From: Enoplolaimus lenunculus
Taxonomy: Eukaryota; Nematoda; Enoplea; Enoplida; Thoracostomopsidae
Reading direction: 5' to 3'
Length of the DNA: 64,000 nt
NCBI GenBank assembly: GCA_030248215.1
Contig: JASANG010000959.1
Coordinates: 124,001 to 188,000, forward strand
Part shown: piece by piece, positions 47,301 to 62,300 of the stretch
Layout: every line of letters starts with the position of its first letter
How positions within the stretch are numbered: position 1 is the first letter of the stretch
The notes under the pieces: generated by a model
The model's database searches: none
The model's input: the letters and a program-made list of their open reading frames with translations, nothing else
Told to the model about the DNA's origin: nothing
Made by a program: the position numbers and the translations under genes

Positions 47301-50300
47301 TTTTGATTCCTGGTAGGTTCTCTATTAGATGACGTGAATGGTAATCCAATATCTATTTTGTACTACAGGGCGTTTGGGTTCTCAGTCGTTTCATTCACGA
47401 AATTTTCGTTGTAATTCTACCTTATTGTTACACAAGAGTCTATAGCAAGTCTTATTCCACATCTGTTATATAACTGTTTTGAGTTATTCTAGCATTATTG
47501 TATAAAGCTTATTCTTTTCCAAAACAGTCCTTTTCCACACTAATTTTTTTTACTACAATTCATAAAAATATGCGTTGTTTCGCTTTTCATTTTTTCCAAA
47601 GCATACTTGCTCCAAACTAGTTTTACTTGAATTCATAAAAAATGCGGCGTTTCGGTTCTCACACGTTTCAATCACGAAATTTTCATCGTAATTTTTCCCT
47701 TGTTTGTGTTACATAAGAGTCTATAGCATGTTCTGTTTCACGTCTGTTGTATAATTCTCTTAAAGTTAACCTAGCATTATTAATGTTTATTCTGTTCCAA
47801 AACATTTCTGCTTTAAACTAAATTTTGTATTGGAATTCATTAAAATACGCGTCAGGCTGTTAGCTCGCTTCGCTTACGAGGTTTCCTTCACTGTCATAGT
47901 GCCTTCCTAAGTGTGTGAAAAAATGGCGTTTTAATAAGTTTTTAGGTTTGGCAACCGCGGCCACAACCAACCATGCTTACACGCCGAAACTGGACGCTGC
48001 TTCATTACATCTCAGAACCACGGATTTGCGGTAGCTAACGAAAGATTCCCTAAAGGTTGGACGGAACTGTTTGTTAACAAAAATGACCGCACGAACGAAG
48101 GAATTGTACATGACCGACTGCCATACTTTAGGTTGGTTGGTTTTGTACCTTTTCGCATTGCGCAGTTTTGAGCTGTTTGATGTTTATTTAAAACGAAAAT
48201 TACGTTGCGCCTGCTTAAATAGTTCGTCTACAATGTCTTGTGTTATTAACCTGTATCATTACCGAGTTTCCTTGAAGTGGAACTACACGTATTGAGGCAA
48301 AAAAAGAATATAATGTGCTCAAACGCCATAATTGACACAGTAATGTGCTAATTACCTTGTACTGTAGGTATCTATTAGTGGTTAGCTTAATTAGTGGCTA
48401 GCTATTTATCTGTTTTAGGGGTTTGCAGACATTTTATTCAGATTTCTGCACCCAGATTCTTTTAGCACTGAAATCAAATCGGTTGTTTGTTACACTAATA
48501 ATTAGCGAAATAATGTGTAATGTTTTAATTTAGGCTTAACCAATAAATTAAGCTAATATGCTAATTAGTAGCAAGTTACTCATTGGTCTGTTTTGGAGAT
48601 TTTTGTTATCCTTTAATTCAGTTTCCTCACACCAAAAAACCATTTAGTACTGAAATCACATCTATTGCAAGCTAATAAATAGTGAAATAATGTTAATAGT
48701 CTTAATTAGGTTTACCGATTATGCAAATTACCCTGTAGCTAATAAACGGCTAAGGATTTTAAAACCACAATGCAGTCTAACACCCAAGGATAGTAATCAT
48801 TCAAACAAAGTTGTTTATCAAAATCGGTTCAGACGGACGGATATCCTTTTTCGACCATGAACACAATATATAAAACGCTTCGCAAGAGTCTGATCTTCGT
48901 TCAGAGCCTGGCTTCGATCAGTGATATGTAGTTTTACCGTGTGCCGCCGTGTATTGTTGATTTTTATAGCTGCGTGTTAAGCTCACTAAGAGTTTTTTAT
49001 TTTAGTGTTCAATTCCATCCAGAACATTGTGGAGGTCCGCTTGACACGGAATTTTTGTTTGACGTTTTTGTCGAGGCGGTTCGATGCGTAAAGCGCGGGG
49101 TTCATCCAAGGTACGTAACTTGATTAAAATTAAGTTGATTAATGTTTTGTGGAGCATCGGATGATCCATAATATTTTGCGTAGATCAGATAACTTTGAAG
49201 TGAAAGAGTCGGCGAAAGATTTAAGATACGACACTACTCACTGTAGTCAAAACGCTTTTGTTTTTGTACAAATAACATACTTTCTTTTTCGGTTAACATC
49301 CAGTTCTGTTAAAATCAAAATCAGGTCTATCCCTACTCTACCCAAACTGCATCTTTTTTGGCTTCCAAAAATTATCTCAAGTGAAAGCTTAATTATAAGG
49401 GACACGTAACGAAACTAGTTTTAGTGAAGTGTCTTCAAAGCGTTTGATAACACAAGCAATCAAGTCGCTAGAGTCAGAAGCACCAAGCGCTCCGCCTGTG
49501 CGTCCGACAAAGGTCATGGTTTTAGGATCAGGAGGATTGTCGATTGGTCAAGCGGGTGAATTTGACTACTCCGGTTCGCAGGCAAGTTTTAGCTTTATAA
49601 GAGTATTTGGGGAGTTTTCAAGAGGTGCGGCTGAGTGTCAAAAACCCGATACAAAACTACATAGCAAATTTTCTGCTTTAGCCGGATGGTAACCAAGTAG
49701 TACTTCAGGATATAGGAACATTTTAAGAAGAGTATTTTCGCGTCCGTTATTAACGGAAAACATTTTGCAAGTTACAAGTTGGTTGTTCTGCGTGTCGGCA
49801 TGTTATCTATTCATTGTACGTCCGGTTTTGGCGGATTATTTTTGCGCATGTTTCGTTGGACCCTTTTTGATATCTGTTCGCACCGTGTGGACAAGGCATA
49901 CGTACCACTATTGCGGGAATATTCTTCTACAGCGAATGAGTTCTAAATATAGGAACGTAGTAGTAAACTCTAAAAGTCCTGGGAACATGGATTTGCATGG
50001 TTTAGGAAGTTATCAATTTTAGTTTCCCTTAAATGCTAAAGATTTTTACGCAAACCTTCTTAGTGCTTACCCAGTGATTTATCTGATACAACAAAATCAC
50101 TATTGTGCAGGTCTGTGATTGTGGTTTGTAGGCATTAAAAGCGTTGCGCGAGGAAGGTATTCGAACGATACTTATCAATCCGAATATTGCCACTGTGCAA
50201 ACATGCAAAGGTTTTGCCGATAAAATAATGTTTATTCCCGTGGAACCTGATTACGTCGAACAGGTTTGCATACACATCGTTGTAGACTTGTTCTTTCGAT

Positions 50301-53300
50301 ATTTTGTTGGATTGTGCGTGTTTTGTGGAGGAATCATTCGGCAATTAGATCTGTATTGCTATAACTAAGTTTTTGCGGAGTTTTGTTTGATGGATTTTAT
50401 AAATTACTGCATTCAAAGTAGCATATATTTATGTTAATTAGGCAATTAAAATGGAACGTCCGGATGGCGTATTGCTGACGTTTGGAGGTCAGACAGCTCT
50501 GAACTGTGGTGTTGATTTGGAGAACAGTGGTGTCTTCGAAAAATATGGAGTAAAAGTGCTTGGTAAGCGCGTTGGGTATTATACTGCTTTTAGGTTTGCT
50601 GCAAATTCGCATTCGTTGTAAATTGATGTTATCACTATTTTAATTAAGACACTATTTACTTGCGTGCCAGATGTTATACATTTTTACCCGGTTGCACAGC
50701 CTTCTTCCTATTTGGACTTTAAGATTACATTCTGAATTTGGTTTGTGTTTGTAACTTTTTCATCCAAATTAACATCTTTATGTCAGGGTATGCGTATGTG
50801 TGATTGAGTTGAAATTGAAAATCATTACGCTCGCTTTTTTAAGTGCACAGTTTTTATCGTTATTCTCCAAAGTTCAACACACGCCGAAATCTTTGCAGTA
50901 ATAATGACGTTTATGAATTTTTCTGTTTTAGGAACACAGATCAGTAGCGTTGTCCTCACTGAAGACAGACAAAAGTTTGCAAAAGAAATGGAACGGATCG
51001 GAGAGCCCGTAGCGCCGTGCCGAGTTGCGTACTCTGTGGAGCAGGTAATGCCCTGGGTTGCTGTGTAAATGCTTTGTAAATATTGAGATAACACCCAACC
51101 GTTTGTTGATTAATGAATTCAATTCTTCCAGCTCTTGAAACTGTTTGACCATTGTTTGCATTTTTTGTTCAAAATTTAGATAGTGTTTGTGAATCACTGA
51201 AGATTTGTAAACAATTTATTCAGATTCATCGCACCCAAAACCATTCAGTCACCCTGATAATTATTGAAATAGTTTAAAAAGTTTTAATTTTGTCTTGTCA
51301 ATTAAGCTAATATACAAATTAGGCATTAGCTAACTATTCGTTTATCTGTTTGAGGGTTTGTAGACAATTTATTCAGATTCCTCGCACCTAAGGACCCATT
51401 ATTGCTGAAATTAGATTGCTTGTAACCCTAATAATTAGTGAAATATTGTAAAAATACCAAACTTAGCCTTATCAATTATGCTTATATGCAAATTATCTAT
51501 TAGCAACTACTCAATTATTGGTTTTAAACCTCAATGCGAGGTTAACATCCCAGAGTAATTGGCTTTCAAACGAAAAAAGTTTATCAAAATCGGTTAAGCT
51601 GTTCCTGAGATTTTTCGTACGGACGGACAGACGTCCACCTTTCGACCCCAGAGTACAAAACACAAAACGCTTCGCGAAACTCCGAGCTTCACTCAATAAT
51701 TTTTGCAATCCACTGTGAAACACAAAATTAGTAATTCTGTTTTATAGGCGATTGGAGCTGGTACCGAACTGGGATATCCGGTATTGGTGAGAGCCGCGTA
51801 TGCTCTGGGTGGCCTTGGATCCGGAACAGCGGCGGACGAAGCTTCTTTGTTAAAAATTGCTAAACTGGGTTTGTTTAGTCGTTAATTAGTAGTTTCTTGC
51901 TAATAATTTTTCACACGATTATTAGGATTTGATTTGAATTCCGACTTTCGGAAGAGTGCATTTTACACTTTTCGATAACTTTCATGGGGAACATTTGCTG
52001 CAGATTCCGCAGCAACCTTAGATTGAATAGTAAGGATTAAGCTTTTGACGTGATATTGTAGGCTTTTATTTTAAATCATCTGCTGTATTGAATAAAAGGG
52101 TTTATAATGAGTTAAGCATGTTAGCGGTAAATTTTTTGCTGAATTTTTAGCTTTCGCTCACTCGTCGCAAGTGTTAATAGATAAAAGTTTGCACGGATGG
52201 AAAGAGCTTGAATACGAGGTTGTGCGGGATCGCTTTAATAATTGCGTAACAGTAAGTGTTTGGATCTTTTACTTGATGAAAGTATATATGAAAAGTTTTG
52301 CCCAGTGTTTGTTGTTTTTAGTGTAAAATTTAGACAAGACTGTGAAGTTTGTGGGTTTGGAACATCTTCGTATTACAAAATAGATACTGATTTAATGTTA
52401 TGCTTTTTTAAATTTCAAGGTTTGCAATATGGAAAATTTTGATCCCGTCGGCATACATACAGGCGAGTCTATTGTTGTTGCACCAAGCCAAACGCTGAAT
52501 AATCAAGAATATTACATGCTCCGCAATGCTGCAGTTAGAGTTATTCAACATCTTAAAATTGTCGGCGAATGCAATATTCAATTCGCATTGAATCCAAAAT
52601 CCAACGAGGTTCGTTCGTATCACTTGTTGTGGCTCGGGGCGAAAAATCTGCACGTCAGATTGTATTCTGCGATAAATTTATCGTTTTTGTCAGCAATTCT
52701 CCAAAACAGAATTTTTAAGTCTACGAAAACTATGAATGCATTTAGCATATCGTTGGCATCTACTTTGGTGCATATCTATTTTGGTACCGGTGCTGTAGAA
52801 ACGTTACGTTTGACATCTATTGTGGGTTTATATTGTCAGATGAACAGCTTTGGTGAGAAAAATTAATATGTTAACATTGATACGCAAACTAGTGCAGCGA
52901 TGATTTATAGTATTATTTCCGGCAATGCTTTAGAAAGTTGAGAAGTTTAGACCGAATAATGGATACGCTTTGATGGGTTTTCGCCCTGCTCTGCGACAAT
53001 TTTTTGAGAAAAGGGAATTTTCGACGAAGCTGGAGTTGATGTAACAACTTGCAGCTGGTTAAGAAGCGGTCTGCAATAAAAAATATTAGGGATGTGGAGA
53101 TTAATCGGCATCGATAATAATGTGCACTTTTTGTGAGTATCGGCATCGGCACTACAAATAAATTAATTTAAATTAACCGTTCTTATGAACAATATACATC
53201 CATAATGTATATACTGTCAAAATTAGATTCTCTACTCTATTTCACTAGTATTCCATTGGTATTACAACTTTAGAGATACGCCGGTTAATTGGTTTCTCTG

Positions 53301-56300
53301 AGAGGAGGGCTGCTCAAGGGCCTCGTCTGATTAGCGAATCCCAGTCTTTGTGTTCATACTGACATTAACTGTAATTGGAATTTTCAGTATTACATAATCG
53401 AAGTAAACGCTCGTTTGTCGCGTAGCTCGGCTCTGGCGTCTAAAGCGACCGGCTATCCGCTGGCATATGTTGCAGCAAAGCTCGGACTCGGCCTCGCGCT
53501 CCCAGATCTGTGTAACTCAGTGACGAACCAAACAACAGCGTGTTTTGAACCAAGTCTGGATTATTGTGTTGTCAAAATACCACGTTGGGATTTGAGTAAA
53601 TTTATGCGCGTCAGTACTCAGGTTAGTTTGGCCCTGATCTGGTAGTTGTTAATAATGTTGCAATGAGATATTTGCGCGGACGGACTAAATTTCGGTTTTT
53701 AAATATGAGCACCTTTTAAAACAAGGTGAAACTCGTCATAACTGATGTTCATATCTGCTTCTTAATCGTTGTGTAACAACAAAGTTGAAAACCTTATAAA
53801 ATTGACGCCATTCATAATAGAATGACTTTAGTGAGTTAATTATCATTTAAAAACTGTTGCTGTTATTCATAAGCAGTGTAATAATTTCTTAAATATACTG
53901 TGCTGGTTAATGTTGATCGGCGCGTTGCCTTAGAGACAAGGTTAGTTTGATGACTGAACGGTTCATCATCGGCTCGGTTGCATCATAGACATGAGTTTAA
54001 CCGATTTTCGAATTAACTCAGAAAAGAGATTTCAGTCTTTACTATATCAATATTGGGCTTAAGCCTTGCCTCTACAATCAAACCAGTGAGAAATATTCTT
54101 CAATTATCAGATTGGTACCAGTATGAAATCAGTTGGCGAAGTAATGGGTATCGGCCGGTGTTTCGAAGAAGCGTTGCAAAAAGCTATTAGAATGGTCAAT
54201 GAAAATGTAGTTGGGTTGGACCCGACGTTGAAAACCGCTTCTGAATCGGTGAGAAAATTCTACACTTGACGTAGTTTTTATTGAATGTCACGCTCTTAGT
54301 ATTTACCTTGTTGAGGGTAGTTCAGTCTAAGTAATTCTTATTTTACCTACCTTTAATTTATTACATATTCCTTTCCTTTTGAATATTTTGATCTACCTAG
54401 TTTCGTTCTTGAGAGTTGGATAATAATAAAATTTTTGGCTTTTTCATAATAAATTTCACGTGTGCTTATAGGAGCTGGTTAATCCCACCGACAAACGCTT
54501 GTTTGTTCTCGCAGCATCACTCTACGATGGCTTCTCCGTGGAACGTCTAAACGCACTGACTCAAATCGATCCGTGGTTTTTGCATCGACTAGCGAACATA
54601 ATCGACAAACAAAAATCTCTGGAAGCACTGACTTGTCCGTCGCAACTAACGAAAGATATCCTTTTAGATGCAAAACAGTTGGGGTTTTCGGACCGGCAAA
54701 TTGCGCTTGCGCTACAGAGCAACGAATTAGCGGTGCGGTCCCAACGGGAAAACTTAGGTTTGTCCTAGTGTAACTTCAGTTAAATGGGTTTTAGCTGTCA
54801 GATTCCTTAAAACGCATTTTTCCTATCCAAACATTTCACATGTCAGCAAACCTAGTGGTTAATACAATGTTTCTTGTGGTCCAGTGTTCCACATTTACTC
54901 TAATCGCTGAGTGACCACCTTGAAATTGTGTTGGAATTGTCATTATTTTAAAAATTGACATCAACCTCAACTTTTATTACCGCGCGCCCCTATTTTTTAA
55001 ATGAAAATGTCGAAATTTGCATGTAAGCCTAAGAATATACAACATTTCACGCGATCCAATGTTTTGCACTTACTCTATTTGCTTTGTGGCTACCTTCAAA
55101 TTTTGCTAGAATTGTCATTTTAAAACTCGTGTTATAACCTCAACTCTTATGAATAATTTCATTTCTAAGTTATTTGGAATTTAGGGATCCGACCATTTGT
55201 GAAGCAAATTGATACCGTTGCTGCTGAATGGCCAGCAACCACGAACTATCTTTATTTAACGTATTCCGGATCTGGAAACGACGTCATTGAAGATCCAGGA
55301 GCCGTATGTGTTCTGGGTTCTGGTGTTTATCGTATTGGATCATCGGTCGAGTTCGATTGTTGTAGTGTTGGAGCAACAATGGAACTTCGTCAGGTTAGCT
55401 GAGTTTTGGTTTAAGGTGCAGAAGTCCGACGTCAGTTATGCACATAGCAGTTTTTATTTGTAATTGGAATGAAACGGACTGTTTTTCGATTTGGCAAACG
55501 ATTGTAACGCTACAATCTAAAAGATGTAGCGGCACTACTTGTCGTCAGTCGCCATGCGTCACCTTGCGGTATCTTACAAGATAATTAGCGTATGATACCG
55601 GACGACGATGGATGACGGACGGCAATGGACAGTGACGTATAGCAGGGTGGCAACAAAGGTTCGGATTCGGATTCGTCAAGAATTCGAGGTTCGGATTCGG
55701 ATTCGAATTCGGTTGTGGAAAAGCCGAATCCAAAAGCCGAATCCAACAAAGTTCGGAAATATGTTTTTTTCATTTTTAAGCAATAAAATGTTTAAATACC
55801 TTGCTATAAAAATCAATATTTTTTATTTCAGGTGAGAATCTCAGAGCTGACGTCGGGACGAAATATATTAACGTATTAAAAGTTATACTGCTGACATTGC
55901 GTTGATATTCTGAAACAGATTATAGATATATCTGAAATTTGCAACATGCACGATTCGGTTTCGGATTCGATGTCTGAATCGGGTCCAGGACATCTAGCGA
56001 AATATATATAACTTACAGAGACGAAAACTTATATTTTTAAAACTCTGTGGGTACAAATCTGAGTTGTAACGCTTGTTATTGTAAGAACATTTGTGCGTGA
56101 TCGTTTGATATTATTCGAAAACACATGAGAGCCGATTGGAAGCCGCTTATGAGGCCGTTCATAGAGTCGGCAATAAACAAAACAAAATTATATTTTCAAA
56201 ACGCTACACCAACCATTTTATGTTTTTAGTACTAAAGAAGTTATACGTCAAATGGTGTTTAAATCTATAGTTGATGTCTAATATGCATTTTCAATGGTTA

Positions 56301-59300
56301 CTAATGTCTTTTAGATGGGATATCGTACAATTATGATTAACTGCAATCCGGAGACCGTCAGTACAGACTATGATATTTGCGATCGATTGTATTTTGAAGA
56401 AATTTCAATGGAGGTATTGAAGAGATAGTTCACTAAAATTATTTAAGTGGCTAACTAATTTTTCGTAAATGTTTTTGTGTGAGGATTTATATTTTGTTTT
56501 GGCTGTTCTATTCTCAGTGAATTTTGCAATTTTAGTTGCTCGATTGTTATGAAAGTGTTTACAAACAACTGCTTACATAATGTGTATACCGTTTACGTGT
56601 GGGCTGCATCATATATTTGTGTGGATAAAGTAAAACATAGTTTGTTCATTGAAAATTAATTTTATTTCAGTCAGTCTTGGATATATATAAATTTGAAAAG
56701 CCTCAAGGCGTCGTGTTGTGCATGGGTGGCCAACTACCCAATAATATCGCAATGCAACTCCATCGTCAAAAGGTTGGTTATTGCACTCCATTTTTCTCCT
56801 TCATTTTAGAAAATAGTAAAACGAATATAAGGTCGGACAACATGAACAGATGCTGAAAATCAAGCCGAGAGTGTGTTCTTTAAATGCGGCTTGTTGCACG
56901 GTAAAATCGAATGCTCGCTGGTACATGTTGAACCACACGGACTTGGGTACTTGCACACTCTTGTCTAAAACAGTCATCGTCGACCTGGCTGTAATTAACT
57001 GACTGTCTTGTATAGCTGTTGATGCAGCTGTATTTACGAACTAGTGCTTTTGCGACGGCTTACTGGTGTTTTTGGATCAAATAATATTGCTGTCTGTAAC
57101 GTTTGGACAACTGCTGTTATTTGGTTAATTCAGGTACCTGTGCTCGGAACATCACCGAAAAATATTGACTCTGCCGAAAATAGATTTAAATTTAGCCGAA
57201 TGTTGGACTTGGCAAATATTCGGCAACCTCGATGGAAAGAATTAACTACGTTAGAAGTATGTTGTTTTAGTTGTAATGTGTTTCCCTGTAATGTGGTGCA
57301 CTTAGTTAAAGGTTTGTTGCCTAATTTTTCTTGCTTGGCTGCAATTTGATCTTCTGTTCAGCTCTTATTTAGGTAAATGAAAATGGGCGTATTTTAAGGA
57401 AGCTAAGACATTTTGCGAAGAAGTCGAATATCCGTGCATCGTTCGTCCATCTTATGTTCTTTCTGGAGCCGCGATGAATGTAGCTCATGATCATTTTGAC
57501 CTTGAGTCATATTTGCGTCAAGCATCAGTTGTGTCACGAGAACACCCTGTGGTCATTTCAAAGTTTATCTTGAATGCTAAGGTACGTGATATTTCAACCA
57601 GCTCTGTGTTTTTTGTCTGCCTACATGCTTGCATTTTAAAAGATTAAAATTTTATTACGTGGGTAATGGGTAGTGGTTAAACAACGATTTATACCAGGAA
57701 ATATTAACGCTTATTGCGTATTTTACATATATTGTTTCAACGTATTCTACATACCTTGTTTCGACGTGTTCTACATACGTACCTTGTTTCGACGTTTTTA
57801 AGTGTTTTTGTAAGTACTTAAATTTTGGAGCTTTATCAAAGAAACACCAATTATCGGCCATTGCCATGTCATGGAACTAATAGGTTTGCTTTATATTAAG
57901 GAGTCATCATTAGTCTACAATTTCAATTAGACCAAGGTTAGTATGCCTAAGTGGTTAATTTGTAGTATATCAAATTAAATCAGCGACTTTAAATCAGCGA
58001 TTTAAGTATTTACTTAACTGAAGAACGTTTTTGAAAACGGGAACATAGTTAAGCAATTACTTAGCACGTACTTAGTTGTACTTAAGTAGGATTTTGGAAA
58101 CCCAGCCTGTCGTTTTTAAAAGCGTACTTAAGTTAAGTAAATACTTAAGTCGTTGGCTAAATTTGATATAATACAAATTAACCGTTGAGGCGTACTAACC
58201 TTGGTTTAATTGAAATTGTAGACTCGTGGAGTCTGCTTAATCTAAAGAGAGACTATTACTTCCTTTTTGTGACAATAGCTCCTCACATAGGCGTTTGTTT
58301 GTATTTGCTCAAAAAGTTAAGTCATTACTTAAGGAGGTGACTTAAGTAAGTACTCAAGTATAAACTTAAGTAAATACTTAAGCACGATTTCAGAAACCCA
58401 TCCATTATCTTTTATTAATGTAGGAAATTGATGTGGATGCGATTGCTTGTGACGGAATACTCAAACGTCTGGCAATATCTGAACATGTGGAAAATGCCGG
58501 AGTCCATTCAGGAGACGCGACTCTTGTTACGCCACCACAAGATTTGACACCGCGAACTGTACAGCGTATTCGAGAAATTATGGAAACAATCGCGTTGAAA
58601 TTGAATGTCAATGGCCCGTTTAACTGTCAGCTTATAGCAAAGGTATGTGGTAATGATAATTTGATCTTTGTTGTCAGTAAAATTTATCTCTGGCCAGTAA
58701 AACTGAAACATAGCGCTAATAATTTTTAGCATAAAAATAGCACCTACAACCAGGCGGCACGTTGTCTATTCCGAAACTGAACTTTGACTTGAAGAATCTG
58801 CACAAGATTTTGAAAATTTTGATGACGAGTTGATTGAGCTTGCAACTCAATTTTAAAAATACAAACATGTACAGGGTGTAAAGCAGAATTGAATTATACA
58901 GGAATCTGAATAGGAAATATATATCGGAATCGGAACTGTAAATTTCCAAAATACATAAGTTTTACGTACTGGGTGTTATAATTATTATTATTATTATTGT
59001 TGTTGTTGTTGTTGTTGTTGTTGTTATGTAATTAGTATGGTTTGAATTAATATGTCTGTTTCAGATTCAGAGTGCGGTGCCAGAGCTCGCGTTGTTTTTG
59101 TTTTATGATAATTTCCATGAAATATTTAAGCATCTGTTGTTATAGGTTATAAACTCTGAAAATTGAATATATTTGCAATCGGAATTGGATTTCAATCTGT
59201 ATGCTAATCTGATTCGGGATTCCGGCTACAGTTTTATGCTGGATTCGGTTTTTTAAACGGAATTCGATTGCAAACCTTCCATTTTTGCCGAATCTAACAC

Positions 59301-62300
59301 CGAATCCGAACTTTTGTTTTCAACCTGCCTACAATTGTACCAACTGTAACAAAGGTGTCGCTTTCACGCGACGTATAATTATTGGTTTATGTTTATTGCA
59401 GAGTGCTGAAAGAAAACAAGTTTCGTTCGCTTTATGTAGTACTGTTTACATTTTGTTATATAATTGCGTACCGCAACCACGAATTTATCGTTTTAGGACG
59501 ATGAGCTAAAAGTGATCGAGTGCAATTTACGTGTTTCGCGATCGTTTCCGTTTGTTTCAAAAGTGCTCGGTTGCGACATGATATCGGATGCAACTCGTGT
59601 TGTGATGGGATTTGCGATTGAGGACAAGGAAATTATGCGTGGCTGCGGCAAAATTGGAGTCAAGGTATTGCACCAGAATGTTTTGCAGCAGAAAAGTTTA
59701 GTGGCAATTAGCAAAAGGTCGTTTAAATGAGAATTCGTGTGTTGCATTGCTGGCGTGACGTTGGGTGCGTTCTGATCAGGATTCGAACGGAAGTCCCGGT
59801 TCCGTAATAGATTCTGGTTTTGGTGGTATATTACAAACCGAAACCGGAATTTTTAGTTTTGTCGCTTTTGCAGCCTCGTTGCGTAAAATAGCTACTTTTG
59901 CTATCACTTATATTATTACTGAAGTGGGCAATGTTATGTTTTTATCAGTTTTTGTTTGCTGGCAGCAAAATTTTGTTGACGGAAGCTTAAGTCACTTCTC
60001 TCAGTAAATTGAGCATTAAGGAAATTTTCGTAAAAGCTCCGGCTCCGGTTGAGCCCTGGTTCTGATGTTTATGTTTCAGGTTCCTGTGTTTTCGTTCTCG
60101 CGTTTGTCAGGAGCTGACGTATGCTTAGGCGTCGAAATGGCAAGTACTGGAGAAGTTGGTGGATTTGGAACATCGCGTGAAGAAGCGTTTCTTAAAGCGT
60201 TGCTTGGCACTGGATTCAAAACGCCGCCAATTCCAAACGGCGCTATCTTATTGTCAATCGGCCACCACAAGGTAAATTATTGAATTAGCTTATGACTAAT
60301 GGGTTGTTCTCGTAAGGATATGTGAACGTTTATGTCCAGAATTTTTTCGGAAATTCTGTTTTGGCTCAAATATTGGCAAAATGACTGTTAATGTTTCAGA
60401 TTTTTAACTGGCGGAATACTAAATTTTGATTTATATTAAATCAAGCTGACTTGTAACTGTTTTACTGCAAGAAAAATATAGGCGAATGTAGTCGGTTAAC
60501 CAATTTTGAACGATTTACAAAATTGCATGTATTTAAGGCACGTGAAGAACTTTTAGACTCGGTGTTGTTGCTGTTTGAAATGGGTTGCAAACTGTTTGCC
60601 AGCTTCGGCACTGCGGACTTCTTTTCAAATAACGATTACTACAGAAGGCGAGGCAAAGACCTTAAGGTAAATCTTGAGTTAAGCTGAATTTTCATATTTA
60701 TTGTCGTTGCTTTACGATATTACATCTGTTTTATCGTCTTGAAAGCCATGTCGTGTTTTAGCCAGAATACAGTGATACGCTAATGAAATTCGGTGCTACT
60801 TTTTGCAATTCTGCTCTAGTGTGTTTCCAGAATTTGTAGTATTTTCGGTCTGTACAATGTTTGAAAAGTTGTGGTAGACTATTATTGAAATGTAGGAATT
60901 TCGCAGAAACTTCAAATGAGTAGCTTAAATACGTGTTAACAATTTTCTGACAAAAATATGAAAAACGTAGTAATGATGATATGTGATATTTTTTACATGA
61001 AACTGTACTTAAAGTTAATAATTCAGTAACCATGTTTTCGGTCGCAACCTGGTTTTCCTAAAATAGCGGTTGCGTTAAACTTTTTAAAGGTTTGGTGTCA
61101 TCCGGTGCCGTCTGTCATGGTGCGGTAATGTACGCGGATTGCTTGTGTGTGATACCACACAATGATGAGAGGTCGAGGACATTGCCGTACCACGACAAGT
61201 ATAGCGCCACCCTTTCAATACGTTTTATTTAGATCACCCCTGTTGAATGGCCATTCGACACTGAGAGTAACGGCGCTGTGCGATTCGACGATGATGTTAA
61301 GGGCATCGGTGACTATGTTACTAACAAAGAATTTGATCTGATTATTAATATTCCTAAACGTGGTCGTGGAGCGTATCGGGTGTCATCATTCATTACCAAT
61401 GGCTACAAGTACGTAATTTTAAGGAATTACATGCACGGATTTCACTCTACGTATCTTACGCTGGATTTTAAATGTTCTAGCTCTCAAATTATTTTTGCCT
61501 CTCAAACAAATTAAATAGTGTCGTATCGACGTATTACTGCCAAAGGGATGCAGCCATGTGGGTGTGTTTATACTTATCTAGAAACAGATTTAGCAGCAAG
61601 CAAGTAATGAAAATCATATTCGCTTTATGCCTTTTAACCAGTGATCATAAGCCTCAAGATCTGAGAGAAAACGGAACTAAATCAGCGAAACAATCTGAAT
61701 TAAGAGTGAAGTTTATCCGAACAAAAAAGCGCACATTTGAAAATTTATTGCGGCAAAGGCTGTGTACTGTGCAACCTAAGCATATGCATCAGTTGGCAAA
61801 AATATTTTCTGCGGTTGAGCTGGTGTCAAAGCTGTACCATACAGATTCAAGTCCGCTGCTCAAGCCATTGAGCTACGCAGCCATTTTCACCTCGAACGAT
61901 TGTAAACGTCCTTAATGCGTTTTAAACTCTGTTGTATGTACGTCACGCGTTTTTTACATTGCTGCAGATGCACTGTTGAAGAGATTTACAGCATAATTTA
62001 TTTAACGCTCACAAATAACTGTACTTTAAGTGTAAATTGCAATCCTATGTCGAGCAAAATTCTACAAGCATTCGAGTAATAATTTTTAATTCTCTCAGTT
62101 TGAGAATAAAGTATTGTGCACAATAATCGTATTTCCTACCACAACCAAGTGCTCTTGTCATTAAAGTTTTGATATACCAAGTTATACTATTTAAATTAAG
62201 TCGCTAAATTGTGATTTTAAAATATTTTTGTGAAGCCATTGTATTCGGGTAGCATAGTGCGATACCAATTGCTGTCTTCGTAGGACCTTATGGAATGTAT

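Larger units (their letters stand above)
41358..49110 (+). other. CAD: CAD exons 1-8: glutamine amidotransferase (GATase) domain
   Basis: Exons 1-8 encode about residues 1-383. This domain hydrolyses glutamine and passes ammonia to the synthetase. Visible landmarks are LSNGPGDP (236-242), the nucleophile loop GICLGHQLL with Cys268, SQNHGFAV, and FHPEH with catalytic His352 and Glu354, so the triad is complete. The introns are long (up to about 2.2 kb) and repeat-filled. Exons are joined by split codons at most junctions. Intron 3 uses a GTCTGT donor, which is acceptable but not strong. Confidence 0.95.
49425..59664 (+). other. CAD: CAD exons 9-25: carbamoyl-phosphate synthetase (CPSase) A and B halves
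   Basis: This large subunit makes carbamoyl phosphate from bicarbonate, ammonia and two ATP. The A half starts near residue 412 with [20 protein letters not shown] (exon 9) and includes [27 protein letters not shown] and [20 protein letters not shown]. The B half follows the oligomerisation region in exon 18 ([16 protein letters not shown]) and includes [47 protein letters not shown] and [12 protein letters not shown]. Both ATP-grasp units are present and unbroken. Family knowledge: the two halves arose by internal duplication. Confidence 0.95.

Noticed and set aside
53360-53390. The CAD exon 16 acceptor (GGAATTTTCAG) looks like the end of the CACTGTAAATT MITE
   Set aside because: Only about 15 bp match, the partner end is missing and the acceptor motif is generic.
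61556-61915. 119-codon open frame inside CAD intron 28
   Set aside because: No recognisable family, no conserved motifs, and it lies fully within an intron defined by clean exon junctions.
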